Below are positions 1-5,593 of a DNA stretch of 8,244 nucleotides, piece by piece. The stretch comes from Mailhella sp. (GTDB lineage Bacteria > Desulfobacterota > Desulfovibrionia > Desulfovibrionales > Desulfovibrionaceae). The notes beneath the pieces were generated by a model. It made no database searches and had not been told where the DNA came from. It saw only the letters and a program-made list of their open reading frames with translations. The position numbers were made by a program, and so were the translations under genes. The DNA lies in NCBI GenBank assembly GCA_020024815.1, contig JAHHTE010000091.1:1-8244 (forward strand), written 5' to 3'. The stretch's first letter is position 1. Each line of letters opens with the position of its first letter.

Positions 1-14
1 AATGACTATTTTCT

Positions 15-34
15 TAAGAGGTTAAGATAAGAGG
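15..34. repeat. Short direct repeat TAAGAGG x2 upstream of flagellin promoter
   Basis: TAAGAGG occurs at 15-21 and again at 28-34, 13 bp apart, about 140-160 bp upstream of the sigma-54 promoter. Enhancer-binding activators usually bind paired sites 80-200 bp upstream, so the distance would suit an upstream activator site. Two short repeats in AT-rich DNA can also arise by chance, and no known activator motif is recognised. Confidence 0.2.
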
Positions 35-175
35 AAATTTTTTCGTTATTAAAAGCGTATTAAAAAGTTAAAACATAAAAAAATTAAGTCATAAAAGTGG
101 ATTAAAAAGGGAAATTTTTGCATACTTGTTTTAATATTTTTTATAATATATTGAATTATACTGTTAAATTTTTAA

Positions 176-191
176 TGGCACACTCATTGCT
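176..191 (+). promoter_or_regulatory. Sigma-54 (-24/-12) promoter of flagellin
   Basis: The sequence reads TGGCAC-ACTCA-TTGCT. The invariant GG (177-178) and GC (189-190) are separated by exactly 10 bp, and the match to the consensus TGGCACG-N4-TTGC[AT] has one difference. Transcription should start about 12 nt after the GC, near 202, leaving a 5' leader of about 28 nt with the Shine-Dalgarno inside it. Initiation would need RpoN and an ATP-hydrolysing enhancer-binding protein. The match is strong and correctly placed; the activator is not known from this window. Confidence 0.9.
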
Positions 192-215
192 ATTATAAAG
201 GCATACCTAAACCTT

Positions 216-221
216 AGGAGG
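216..221 (+). promoter_or_regulatory. Strong Shine-Dalgarno of flagellin
   Basis: AGGAGG sits 8 nt before the ATG at 230 and is extended by two further G residues. It fixes the start codon and fits a gene whose product is made in very large amounts. It is clearly stronger than the ribosome binding sites of the other genes in the window. Confidence 0.9.
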
Positions 222-229
222 GGTGAATT

Positions 230-1129
230 ATGACTCTAGTTGTTAATCACAACTTAATGGCAATGAACGTAGCGAGAAACTTAAATAGTCACTACGGAAA
301 TTTGGCAGCATCAACTCGTAAATTATCTTCAGGCTTACGTGTAGGCACAGCAGCAGATGACGCAGCAGGTCTTGCAATTCGTGAGCTTATGCGTTCAGAC
401 GTATCAACCTTACATCAAGGGGTGCGTAACGCCAACGACGCAATTTCTTTGATTCAAACAGCTGATGGTGCTCTTCAAACTGTTGACGAAAAGCTCATTC
501 GTATGAAAGAGCTTGCAGAACAAGCAGCTACCGGTACTTATGATTCTGTTCAACGTGCTATCATTGACTCAGAATATCAACAAATGGCATCAGAAATTAC
601 CCGTATTTCTATGGCTACTGATTTCAACAACATTAAATTACTTGATGGTAACTTAAGTAGTGATAAGCATGATGGTTCTGGATTAAATTCTACTGGTAAG
701 CTTAAAGTTCACTTTGGTACTGGTAACGATTCAGCAGAAGACTATTACTACATTCAAATTGGTTGCACCACAGCATCAGCTCTTGGTCTTGGTAATAATG
801 CAGGTCAAGCATCAAAAGATCAAGGTGGTTTCAGTATTTCAACTCAAGAAATGGCACAAAAATCACTTGAAGCTGTAAACAGAGCTATTGTTTCAAAAGA
901 TAATATTCGTGCTCACCTTGGTGCATTGCAAAACCGTTTAGAAGCAACTATTAGTAACATTACAATTCAAGCAGAAAACGTTCAAGCAGCTGAATCTCGT
1001 ATTTCTGATGCTGACGTTGCAACAGAAATGACTCAATTTGTAAGAAACCAAGTATTAAGTAACTCTGCTGTTTCTATGTTGGGTCAAGCAAACCAATTGC
1101 CACAAATGGCTATGCAATTAATAGGTTAA
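230..1129 (+). CDS. fliC: Flagellin (flagellar filament subunit)
   Basis: This is the structural protein of the flagellar filament, exported through the flagellar type III apparatus and polymerised outside the cell. The 299 residues show the two conserved ends that pack as the D0/D1 coiled coils. The N-terminal part (about 1-140) includes NHNLMAMN, LSSGLRV at 32-38 and AADDAAGLAI at 41-50. The C-terminal part (about 205-299) includes NRLEATISN, ESRISDADVATEM at 255-267 and the end QANQLPQMAMQLIG. The variable middle (about 141-203) is very short, so this is a compact flagellin without large D2/D3 domains. Residues 91-98 (RMKELAEQ) align with the D1 segment that TLR5 recognises in enterobacterial flagellin. 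One cysteine, C179, lies in the variable region, which is unusual because flagellins generally have few or none. A sigma-54 promoter and a strong Shine-Dalgarno precede it. No other flagellar gene is in the window. The gene-symbol choice (fliC rather than flaA or flaB) is conventional. Confidence 0.97.
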   Translation: MTLVVNHNLMAMNVARNLNSHYGNLAASTRKLSSGLRVGTAADDAAGLAIRELMRSDVSTLHQGVRNANDAISLIQTADGALQTVDEKLIRMKELAEQAATGTYDSVQRAIIDSEYQQMASEITRISMATDFNNIKLLDGNLSSDKHDGSGLNSTGKLKVHFGTGNDSAEDYYYIQIGCTTASALGLGNNAGQASKDQGGFSISTQEMAQKSLEAVNRAIVSKDNIRAHLGALQNRLEATISNITIQAENVQAAESRISDADVATEMTQFVRNQVLSNSAVSMLGQANQLPQMAMQLIG

Positions 1130-1146
1130 TATTTAGGGAATTTTTT

Positions 1147-1175
1147 ACTAAGTTAGGCTCGCTCCTAAGTTTAGT
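1147..1175 (+). other. Hairpin just after the flagellin stop codon
   Basis: ACTAAGTTAGG (1147-1157) pairs with CCTAAGTTTAGT (1164-1175) around the loop CTCGCT. This gives about 11 pairs with one bulged G and one G-U. There is no T-tract after it, so it is not itself a simple terminator. It lies 18 nt after the flagellin stop and may protect the 3' end of the message or be part of a processed 3' RNA. The structure is visible; the role is inference. Confidence 0.5.
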
Positions 1176-1193
1176 TCATCAACCTAGGTATAG

Positions 1194-1254
1194 AGGTATA
1201 CACAAGTACTTCTTATATAGTTTATTCTATAAAAGAAGTACTGTGTAAAAACCT
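1194..1254 (+). other. Long imperfect hairpin in the flagellin 3' region
   Basis: Positions 1201-1220 pair with 1227-1245 around the loop TTTATT (1221-1226). The pairing is broken only by a bulged A at 1205 and one A-A mismatch. The core GTACTTCTT/AAGAAGTAC is perfect. AGGT (1194-1197) and ACCT (1251-1254) can close the base. No T-run follows. It is the second of three stem-loops between the flagellin stop and the terminator at 1342-1375, and a candidate for a structured 3'UTR or small RNA. Confidence 0.5.
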
Positions 1255-1313
1255 ATTGATTATGTATCCTTATTTGCCTTTTATGCTTTTTCTATAAATA
1301 GGGGGTGTTAAGG

Positions 1314-1340
1314 ATGAGCATAGAATTATCTAAACTTTGA
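1314..1340 (+). CDS. Possible 8-codon leader-type ORF (speculative)
   Basis: An ATG at 1314 opens MSIELSKL and stops at 1338-1340, one nucleotide before the stem of the strong terminator. AGGGGG at 1300-1305 lies 8 nt upstream and could be a Shine-Dalgarno. An in-frame GTG at 1305 would add three residues. The ribosome-site-like run, mini-ORF and terminator in this order look like a leader peptide arrangement, but no regulated gene follows on this strand. Chance is a real alternative. Confidence 0.2.
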   Translation: MSIELSKL

Positions 1341-1341
1341 C

Positions 1342-1375
1342 GTCCATTCATATTATATTATGAATGGACTTTTTT
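1342..1375 (+). terminator. Rho-independent terminator downstream of flagellin
   Basis: GTCCATTCATA (1342-1352) pairs perfectly with TATGAATGGAC (1359-1369) around a six-base loop (1353-1358), followed directly by TTTTTT (1370-1375). This is the first canonical terminator after the flagellin stop, 212 nt downstream. The flagellin transcript probably runs to here, unless the structured region between them is a separate transcript. Confidence 0.9.
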
Positions 1376-1394
1376 ATTATTTTTATATGTTAGT

Positions 1395-1487
1395 TAGTGG
1401 GAGAACTTTTTATAAAAAGTTCTCCCACTAAGACCTCTTTTCAAAATTTTTATTACAAAAAACTTTTAGGTACAAAAGTATTTTTTA
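1395..1487 (-). repeat. Composite two-hairpin intergenic repeat, copy 1 (minus orientation)
   Basis: Read on the minus strand, this copy aligns along its length with the copies at 1620-1720 and 8167-8244. Its order is a degenerate first hairpin (ACTTTT at 1462-1467 with AAAAGT at 1474-1479), a spacer containing AAAAATTTTGAAAAGAGG, then a second hairpin. The second hairpin is a perfect 36-bp inverted repeat at 1395-1430: 17-nt arms, two central bases, GTGGGAGAAC in the left arm. There is no coding potential. It may act as a terminator or an mRNA-end structure, or be a small mobile repeat. Confidence 0.75.
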
Positions 1488-1619
1488 GATTATAACAAGT
1501 AGATAACTTTTATAAATATAATTACTAGTTATTATAAAATGAAATAGATACTAAAAATTTTCTTTTGGGTTACTTTTTTTAATACTTGTCGCACTTTGTT
1601 TTACAATTAAAATAATGGT
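1488..1619. other. Featureless AT-rich spacer between two inverted repeat copies
   Basis: No ORF, RNA gene or convincing promoter is visible in these roughly 130 bp. The segment is bounded by repeat copies 1 and 2 in opposite orientations. With the hairpins and terminator listed separately, it completes the account of the nearly 600-bp gene-free stretch between flagellin and rnc. Confidence 0.5.
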
Positions 1620-1657
1620 GAAAAAATAAAAGTTCTTTTGTACGCAAAAGAGCTTTT
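1620..1657 (-). terminator. Probable rnc terminator within repeat copy 2
   Basis: On the minus strand, the 13-bp stem at 1628-1657 is followed by a T-rich tail reading ATTTTTTC over 1627-1620. rnc ends at 1728, and the second stem of the same repeat (1684-1719) comes first. Termination at the T-rich tail therefore looks likely. The plus-strand tail is CTTTTGAG, a poorer terminator in that direction. Confidence 0.6.
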
Positions 1658-1720
1658 GAGTTAAAAAGTTTTGAGAGGAGAGTTTGAGAGGGGAACTTTT
1701 TCAAAAGTTTCCCTCTCAAG
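1620..1720 (+). repeat. Composite two-hairpin intergenic repeat, copy 2 (complete)
   Basis: This complete copy has a lead-in GAAAAAAT and a first hairpin at 1628-1657 (13-bp arms, loop TACG). A spacer containing GTTAAAAAGTTTTGAG follows. The second hairpin at 1684-1719 has AGAGGGG/CCCTCT at its core and a 16-bp stem with one G-U. The first hairpin differs from copy 3 by paired substitutions that keep the stem. The copy ends 8 nt from the rnc stop codon, so on the minus strand it is the 3' end of rnc. Confidence 0.8.
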
Positions 1721-1727
1721 AAAAAAA

Positions 1728-2438
1728 TTATTTAAAAATCTTTGCTTGTAATATTTTTTCATATTGTTGCAAAGCTAGTTTGGCTACTTCATGCTCTGCT
1801 TTTTTTATACTTGATCCCTCAGCTGTAATAATAAATCCTTTTGGTGAGGTGTAGCGTACTGTAAATTTTTTTGCGTGTTCAGGTCCTGAACTTCCAATAT
1901 GTTCATATTCAGGAGTATATTTGAAATGTGCTTGTGTAAATTCTTGTAATAGGGTTTTATAACTTTTTTGTTGTGTCTTTTTTTCTTCTTTTGGAAAGTT
2001 TTCTTGAAAGAGCATATTAATAACTTTTTTTGTTATTTCAAAATTACTATCAAGATAAATAGCTCCAAGAATAGCTTCAAAAGCATCAGCAATAAGTGCA
2101 GGACGTTTACGTCCCCCTTGTTGTTCTTCACCTGTACCTAAAAAAAGATTTTCAGGAATACCTAATTTTTTAGCTTTTTCTGCAAGGCTTTTTTCATTAA
2201 CAATAGTAGAACGCATGTGGGTTAATGCACCTTCACGTGAATTTGGAAAAAGATGATATAATGCTTCTGAAATATGTATTTCTAAAACAGCATCACCTAA
2301 AAATTCTAAACGTTCGTTGTGTTCTTTTCTATCACTTTCATTTATATATGAACTATGTGTAAGTGCAGTTTTTAGTAATTCAATATTATTAAAAAAATAA
2401 CCATAGTTTTTTTGTAATAGTTCTAAATTTTGTTTCAT
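1728..2438 (-). CDS. rnc: Ribonuclease III
   Basis: This enzyme cleaves double-stranded RNA in rRNA precursors and structured mRNAs as a cytoplasmic homodimer with Mg2+. The 236 residues show the N-terminal RNase III domain (about 5-145) with the signature NERLEFLGDAVL at 41-52. The expected acidic metal ligands are present: E42 and D49 in the signature, and D118 and E121 in ADAFEAILGAIYLD. The double-stranded-RNA-binding domain covers about 158-228, beginning SYKTLLQEF and ending in the GSSIKKAEHEVAKLAL helix. The length matches the family, and all catalytic residues are intact. The start ATG is preceded only by the weak AAGAAA-type ribosome site. It is the last minus-strand gene here and is separated from the upstream membrane protein gene by a terminator-like stem, so it probably has its own promoter in 2439-2550; I could not fix one. 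The usual neighbours (era, lepB) are absent. Confidence 0.97.
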   Translation of the reverse strand: MKQNLELLQKNYGYFFNNIELLKTALTHSSYINESDRKEHNERLEFLGDAVLEIHISEALYHLFPNSREGALTHMRSTIVNEKSLAEKAKKLGIPENLFLGTGEEQQGGRKRPALIADAFEAILGAIYLDSNFEITKKVINMLFQENFPKEEKKTQQKSYKTLLQEFTQAHFKYTPEYEHIGSSGPEHAKKFTVRYTSPKGFIITAEGSSIKKAEHEVAKLALQQYEKILQAKIFK

Positions 2439-2540
2439 ATTATTTCTTATTATGTTATTTAAATTATATGATATTGTTAGTTATAATAATTAAATGGTAG
2501 TTAAAAGAGTTTAAAATATTATGTTAATTTAGTAGAGAAG

Positions 2541-2575
2541 TTATATAAAATAAAAGGGGATTTTATATCCCCTTT
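2541..2575 (-). terminator. Terminator of the two-helix membrane protein gene
   Basis: AAAGGGGA (2553-2560) pairs with TCCCCTTT (2568-2575) around a seven-base loop. On the minus strand the stem is followed by the T-rich TATTTTATATAA. It starts 3 nt after the stop codon of the gene ending at 2579, and separates that gene from rnc. Confidence 0.75.
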
Positions 2576-2578
2576 GTT

Positions 2579-3352
2579 TTAATCTTCATCTGGATTTTGT
2601 ACCCAGTGTTGAAATTCTTGGTCAAAGCGTTCTTTGATAACTGACCAAGGTTCGCCAGTTCCAAAATATTCATCTAATGCATAAAGATGATTATCAATAA
2701 ATGTCATAAGAGTATCAGCATTTAATAAAGCATAATCAAGCCCTGATCTAAAGTTTTCCATTGCTTCAATAAGTTCAGGGTGATTGAAGTTTTCTTCTGG
2801 AGTATCTGCGACAATTGGTTGTTTATATACTTTTTGGTAAAGAATTTTGAAGTTATTATATTCAATATTATCAATATGTTGAGAACGAATATAATTAAGC
2901 AAATCTTGATGAAGTTTTGTAAAATCTGTTACAGCTTTATATGATTTATTAGTTTTAATAAATGGATCATAGGAAAATAAAGCAAAGTATTCATCATAAA
3001 GAAGTTTTTTAATTTTGATAAAAGCATCACGAGGATAAAGATATTTTTCAAAATCTACAAAGCTTCTTTTTCCATCAATAACATCAATAAGACGCATTTT
3101 ATGGTGCAATAATTCTCCATAGCAACGTCCAGCACGGCGTTTTAATAAAGCAATAAGTGTTGTTTGCGTACTTTTATACATAACAAAACTTGCAACAAAA
3201 CCTACCATACTTACTGAAAAAACAGAAACAGGTGCACTTAAAAATGCAAGATGTAAAAAGTCAAAGCGTGAAAATGTAAAGCTAAGGGTAATCACAGCAG
3301 AAATAATGCAGATAGTTGCAAAATATATGCAAAGATTTTTATATATTTTCAT
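2579..3352 (-). CDS. Unrecognised protein with two N-terminal membrane helices
   Basis: I do not recognise this family. The 257 residues begin with two hydrophobic segments, about 5-27 (LCIYFATICIISAVITLSF) and about 35-59 (LAFLSAPVSVFSVSMVGFVA), joined by a short loop with FSRFDF. A basic stretch follows (LLKRRAGR, about 69-76), suggesting both ends face the cytoplasm. The rest (about 75-257) is a soluble, Tyr/Phe- and charge-rich, probably helical domain with no catalytic motif I can name. The tail is acidic (NPDED). The start is supported by AGGTGA a few bases upstream of the ATG. It sits between rnc and nadD on the same strand with its own terminator, so the context gives little functional hint. 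The membrane topology is predicted by eye only. Confidence 0.75.
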   Translation of the reverse strand: MKIYKNLCIYFATICIISAVITLSFTFSRFDFLHLAFLSAPVSVFSVSMVGFVASFVMYKSTQTTLIALLKRRAGRCYGELLHHKMRLIDVIDGKRSFVDFEKYLYPRDAFIKIKKLLYDEYFALFSYDPFIKTNKSYKAVTDFTKLHQDLLNYIRSQHIDNIEYNNFKILYQKVYKQPIVADTPEENFNHPELIEAMENFRSGLDYALLNADTLMTFIDNHLYALDEYFGTGEPWSVIKERFDQEFQHWVQNPDED

Positions 3353-3384
3353 TGTTCACCTATTTTGAAAAATACTTTAAACTA

Positions 3385-3405
3385 AAAAATGCAGAAAAAA
3401 TCTGC
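3385..3405 (-). terminator. Weak terminator-like hairpin downstream of nadD
   Basis: GCAGA (3391-3395) pairs with TCTGC (3401-3405) around five A residues. On the minus strand the stem is followed by ATTTTTT. It lies about 60 nt past the nadD stop and could end the proA-nadD message. The 5-bp stem is short, so some read-through into the next gene is plausible. Confidence 0.4.
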
Positions 3406-3462
3406 TTTGTTCTAATTACGTTATAAACTATTGTTTGTAAAGTAAAAATTAGGTTAAAAGAA

Positions 3463-4146
3463 TTATTGCCAGTATTTTTGTATTAATGCATAATTTTTAT
3501 CTAAAAAATGTATAACATTAGGATTAAGTAAGCCTTGTAAATTTTTTTGTTTTATCCAAAGTTCTCGTATATGGGTTGCAGTAATTTCAAGATTAGGAAT
3601 TTGAATAAATTGACAATATTCTTGATTATTGACAAAAACTTGAGCTTTTTTTTGATTAATTAACGGTAAATTAAGATTATTTACTTTAATAGTACAATTA
3701 TCCCAATAGGATTGGGCAATTTGATAAAAATCTTCCGCTGTTTTTCCATTACGGGAAACAATAATTAAAGGGCTAATAAGGGGAAGTTTTGTTCCACAAT
3801 GCCATGTAGGAAGAACTGCAAAATCTTCTATTCCCATAAGAAAATAGGGAAAATCATTTGGATTATCTTTTTTCCATTGGGTTAGCATACTATCAGTATA
3901 TGATTTTCCAATAATGTGTTCTTCTATTGTATTAATTTTAATAAAATCAAGATGTTCAATGCTTTTTTCTATACAAGTTATGCGTATATCGTAAGGCAAA
4001 AGTCCTTCTTTATGTGGGTGATTATAAGAAGGTACTAATTGTATTTCATCAAGAAATAATTCTTCTTTTATTTCGATAGCATGGCGTAAATGTCCTGTGT
4101 GGAAAGGATTAAATGCACCGCCCATGATACCTATACGCTTACTCAC
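3463..4146 (-). CDS. nadD: Nicotinate-nucleotide adenylyltransferase
   Basis: The enzyme joins nicotinate mononucleotide and ATP to form deamido-NAD and pyrophosphate, an essential cytoplasmic step of NAD synthesis. From the chosen start it has 227 residues. The nucleotidyltransferase signature GGAFNPFHTGH is at 9-19, including the two catalytic-type histidines H16 and H19. The C-terminal ITATHIR (about 188-194) matches the family's ISSTxIR phosphate-binding motif. I chose the GTG at 4146 because GAGG lies 9 nt upstream of it and the protein then begins SKRIGIMGG, as in relatives. In-frame alternatives are an ATG at 4164 and a TTG at 4173, neither with a ribosome site. The GTG overlaps the proA stop as GTGAGTAA, so translation is probably coupled to proA. 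proA-nadD pairing is common in bacteria. The frequently linked rsfS is not downstream here. Confidence 0.93.
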   Translation of the reverse strand: MSKRIGIMGGAFNPFHTGHLRHAIEIKEELFLDEIQLVPSYNHPHKEGLLPYDIRITCIEKSIEHLDFIKINTIEEHIIGKSYTDSMLTQWKKDNPNDFPYFLMGIEDFAVLPTWHCGTKLPLISPLIIVSRNGKTAEDFYQIAQSYWDNCTIKVNNLNLPLINQKKAQVFVNNQEYCQFIQIPNLEITATHIRELWIKQKNLQGLLNPNVIHFLDKNYALIQKYWQ

Positions 4147-5395
4147 GGACTTGTCCCTCACCATAAACAACAAATTTTGTTGTGGTTAATTCTTCAACTC
4201 CCATTGGTCCATAAGCATGAAGTTTTGAGGTACTAATTCCAATTTCTGCACCAAGTCCTAATTCTGAACCATCATTAAAACGTGATGAGGCATTAACAGC
4301 TACCATAGCAGCATCAGCTTCGCGTAAAAATCTTTGTGCATTATTATAATCTGTTGTGCAAATAATTTCTGTATGATGAGAACCATATTGATGAATATAA
4401 TCAAGGGCTTGATCTATATCATCAACTATAAGACAAACTATTTTTAATGCACCAAATTCTGTACCTTTATGTTCATCAAGAAGTGGCTTAGCAAGTTGTG
4501 GCAAGTATTGGCTGCTTTTAGGACAAGCAAAAATTTCTACTTGTTTTGGAAGCAAACGTTCTTCTAGCATTGGTAAAAATTTTGCTGCAATATCTTTATG
4601 TACCAATAATCCTTCTAGGGCATTGCAAACACCTGTTCTTTGTGTTTTTGCATTGTCAATAATATTAACAGCTTGTTCTAAATCTGCACTAACATCAATA
4701 AAAGCATGGGGAACACCTTTATCATGTTTTAAAACAGGCATAGTTGCATGGGCAGCAATGCTTTGCACCATTTTTTCACCACCACGAGGTATCATAACAT
4801 CTATATATTGATGAAGTTTACAAAGTTCATAAATACTTTCTCTTTCAGTATTTTCTACACTTTGTACACAGGTTTTTGGAAAATTATTTTCTTCTAATGC
4901 TTTTTGAATAAAAGAAGTTAAAAGCATATTTGAATGATATGCTTCTGATCCTCCACGTAAAATAACAGCATTGCCAGCTTTTAAACATAAAATGGCAGCA
5001 TCAATAGTTACATTGGGGCGAGATTCATAGATCATTGCAATAACTCCAAGCGGAACTCGCATTTTTCCAACAAGCAAACCATTTGGTCTTTGCCATTGTT
5101 TTGTCATTGCTCCAACAGGGTCAGGTAAATTTGCAATAAAAAGGCAAGCATTTGCCATATCATAAATAAGTTTTTCTGTTAATGTTAGTCTATCTATTTT
5201 AGGTAAAGAAAGATTATTTTCTTTTGCTTTTTGTAAATCAAGTTTATTCTTTTCAAGAATTAACGGGATATTTTCTTGCAAAATTTTTGCTAGGCTTGTA
5301 AGTATGGCATTTTTTTGTTTTGGTTTTGCAGAGCCAATAATTCTACTTGCATTTTTTGCTTGTAAGCCAATTTTTTCCATTTCATTTTTAATCAT
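4139..5395 (-). CDS. proA: Gamma-glutamyl phosphate reductase (glutamate-5-semialdehyde dehydrogenase)
   Basis: This enzyme catalyses the second step of proline synthesis, the NADPH-dependent reduction of glutamyl-5-phosphate to glutamate-5-semialdehyde, in the cytoplasm. The 418 residues match the usual length of about 417. Family landmarks are YESRPNVT at 123-130, LRGGSEA at 146-152 and the catalytic cysteine C257 in TGVCNALEGLLVH. The GPR signature YIHQYGSHHTEII is at 333-345, and the C-terminal block SSRFNDGSELGLGAEIGIST is at 370-389. The ATG at 5395 is supported by AAAGG 9 nt upstream; an internal ATG at 5380 has no ribosome site. It is first in the proA-nadD pair and has a good promoter at 5438-5466. 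The partner proB is not in the window. No disrupted residues were seen. Confidence 0.97.
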   Translation of the reverse strand: MIKNEMEKIGLQAKNASRIIGSAKPKQKNAILTSLAKILQENIPLILEKNKLDLQKAKENNLSLPKIDRLTLTEKLIYDMANACLFIANLPDPVGAMTKQWQRPNGLLVGKMRVPLGVIAMIYESRPNVTIDAAILCLKAGNAVILRGGSEAYHSNMLLTSFIQKALEENNFPKTCVQSVENTERESIYELCKLHQYIDVMIPRGGEKMVQSIAAHATMPVLKHDKGVPHAFIDVSADLEQAVNIIDNAKTQRTGVCNALEGLLVHKDIAAKFLPMLEERLLPKQVEIFACPKSSQYLPQLAKPLLDEHKGTEFGALKIVCLIVDDIDQALDYIHQYGSHHTEIICTTDYNNAQRFLREADAAMVAVNASSRFNDGSELGLGAEIGISTSKLHAYGPMGVEELTTTKFVVYGEGQVRE

Positions 5396-5437
5396 AATTT
5401 TATGCCTTTTTACAAGTTTGTCATAAATATTTTCTTT

Positions 5438-5466
5438 AGTATAGGTATATTTAATGATAGTTGCAA
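5438..5466 (-). promoter_or_regulatory. Sigma-70-type promoter of proA-nadD
   Basis: On the minus strand this reads TTGCAA, 17 bp, then TATACT (-35 match 4/6, -10 match 5/6). The predicted start is near 5431, giving a leader of about 35 nt before the proA ATG. In AT-rich DNA such matches are not rare, but spacing and placement in a divergent intergenic region support it. Confidence 0.55.
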
Positions 5467-5527
5467 TAGGTAAAAACTGGTCTAATAAAAATTGTTTACT
5501 AACGGAACAGACTATATTATATTGTAC

Positions 5528-5555
5528 TTTACAAAAAAGTGATTTTTGTTAAAAT
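5528..5555 (+). promoter_or_regulatory. Sigma-70-type promoter of the TPR protein/regulator operon
   Basis: TTTACA (5528-5533), 16 bp, then TAAAAT (5550-5555): each hexamer matches its consensus at 5 of 6 positions. It lies 38 nt before the start codon at 5594. The gene also has a clear Shine-Dalgarno, AAAGGAG at 5582-5588. It is divergent from the proA promoter, about 60 bp away, so one regulator could affect both. Confidence 0.5.
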
Positions 5556-5593
5556 AGAATAAATTTTATTGAGATTTATTTAAAGGAGTTGTC

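Noticed and set aside
109..121. Second possible sigma-54 site (GG...GC) upstream of flagellin
   Set aside because: The GG to GC spacing is 9 bp or less, not 10, and the flanking consensus is absent.
118..147. Sigma-70-like TTGCAT-N18-TATAAT upstream of flagellin
   Set aside because: The -10 is perfect but the -35 matches only 3 of 6, and TATAAT is common by chance in this AT-rich stretch; the sigma-54 site downstream is far stronger.
1395..1720. CRISPR array or tRNA cluster in the hairpin-rich gap
   Set aside because: The repeats are inverted, diverged and unevenly spaced, with no cas genes, and no cloverleaf or CCA end could be drawn.
4623..4811. 62-codon plus-strand ORF
   Set aside because: It lies entirely inside proA on the opposite strand, has no ribosome site and its protein resembles no family; it is a shadow of a conserved gene.
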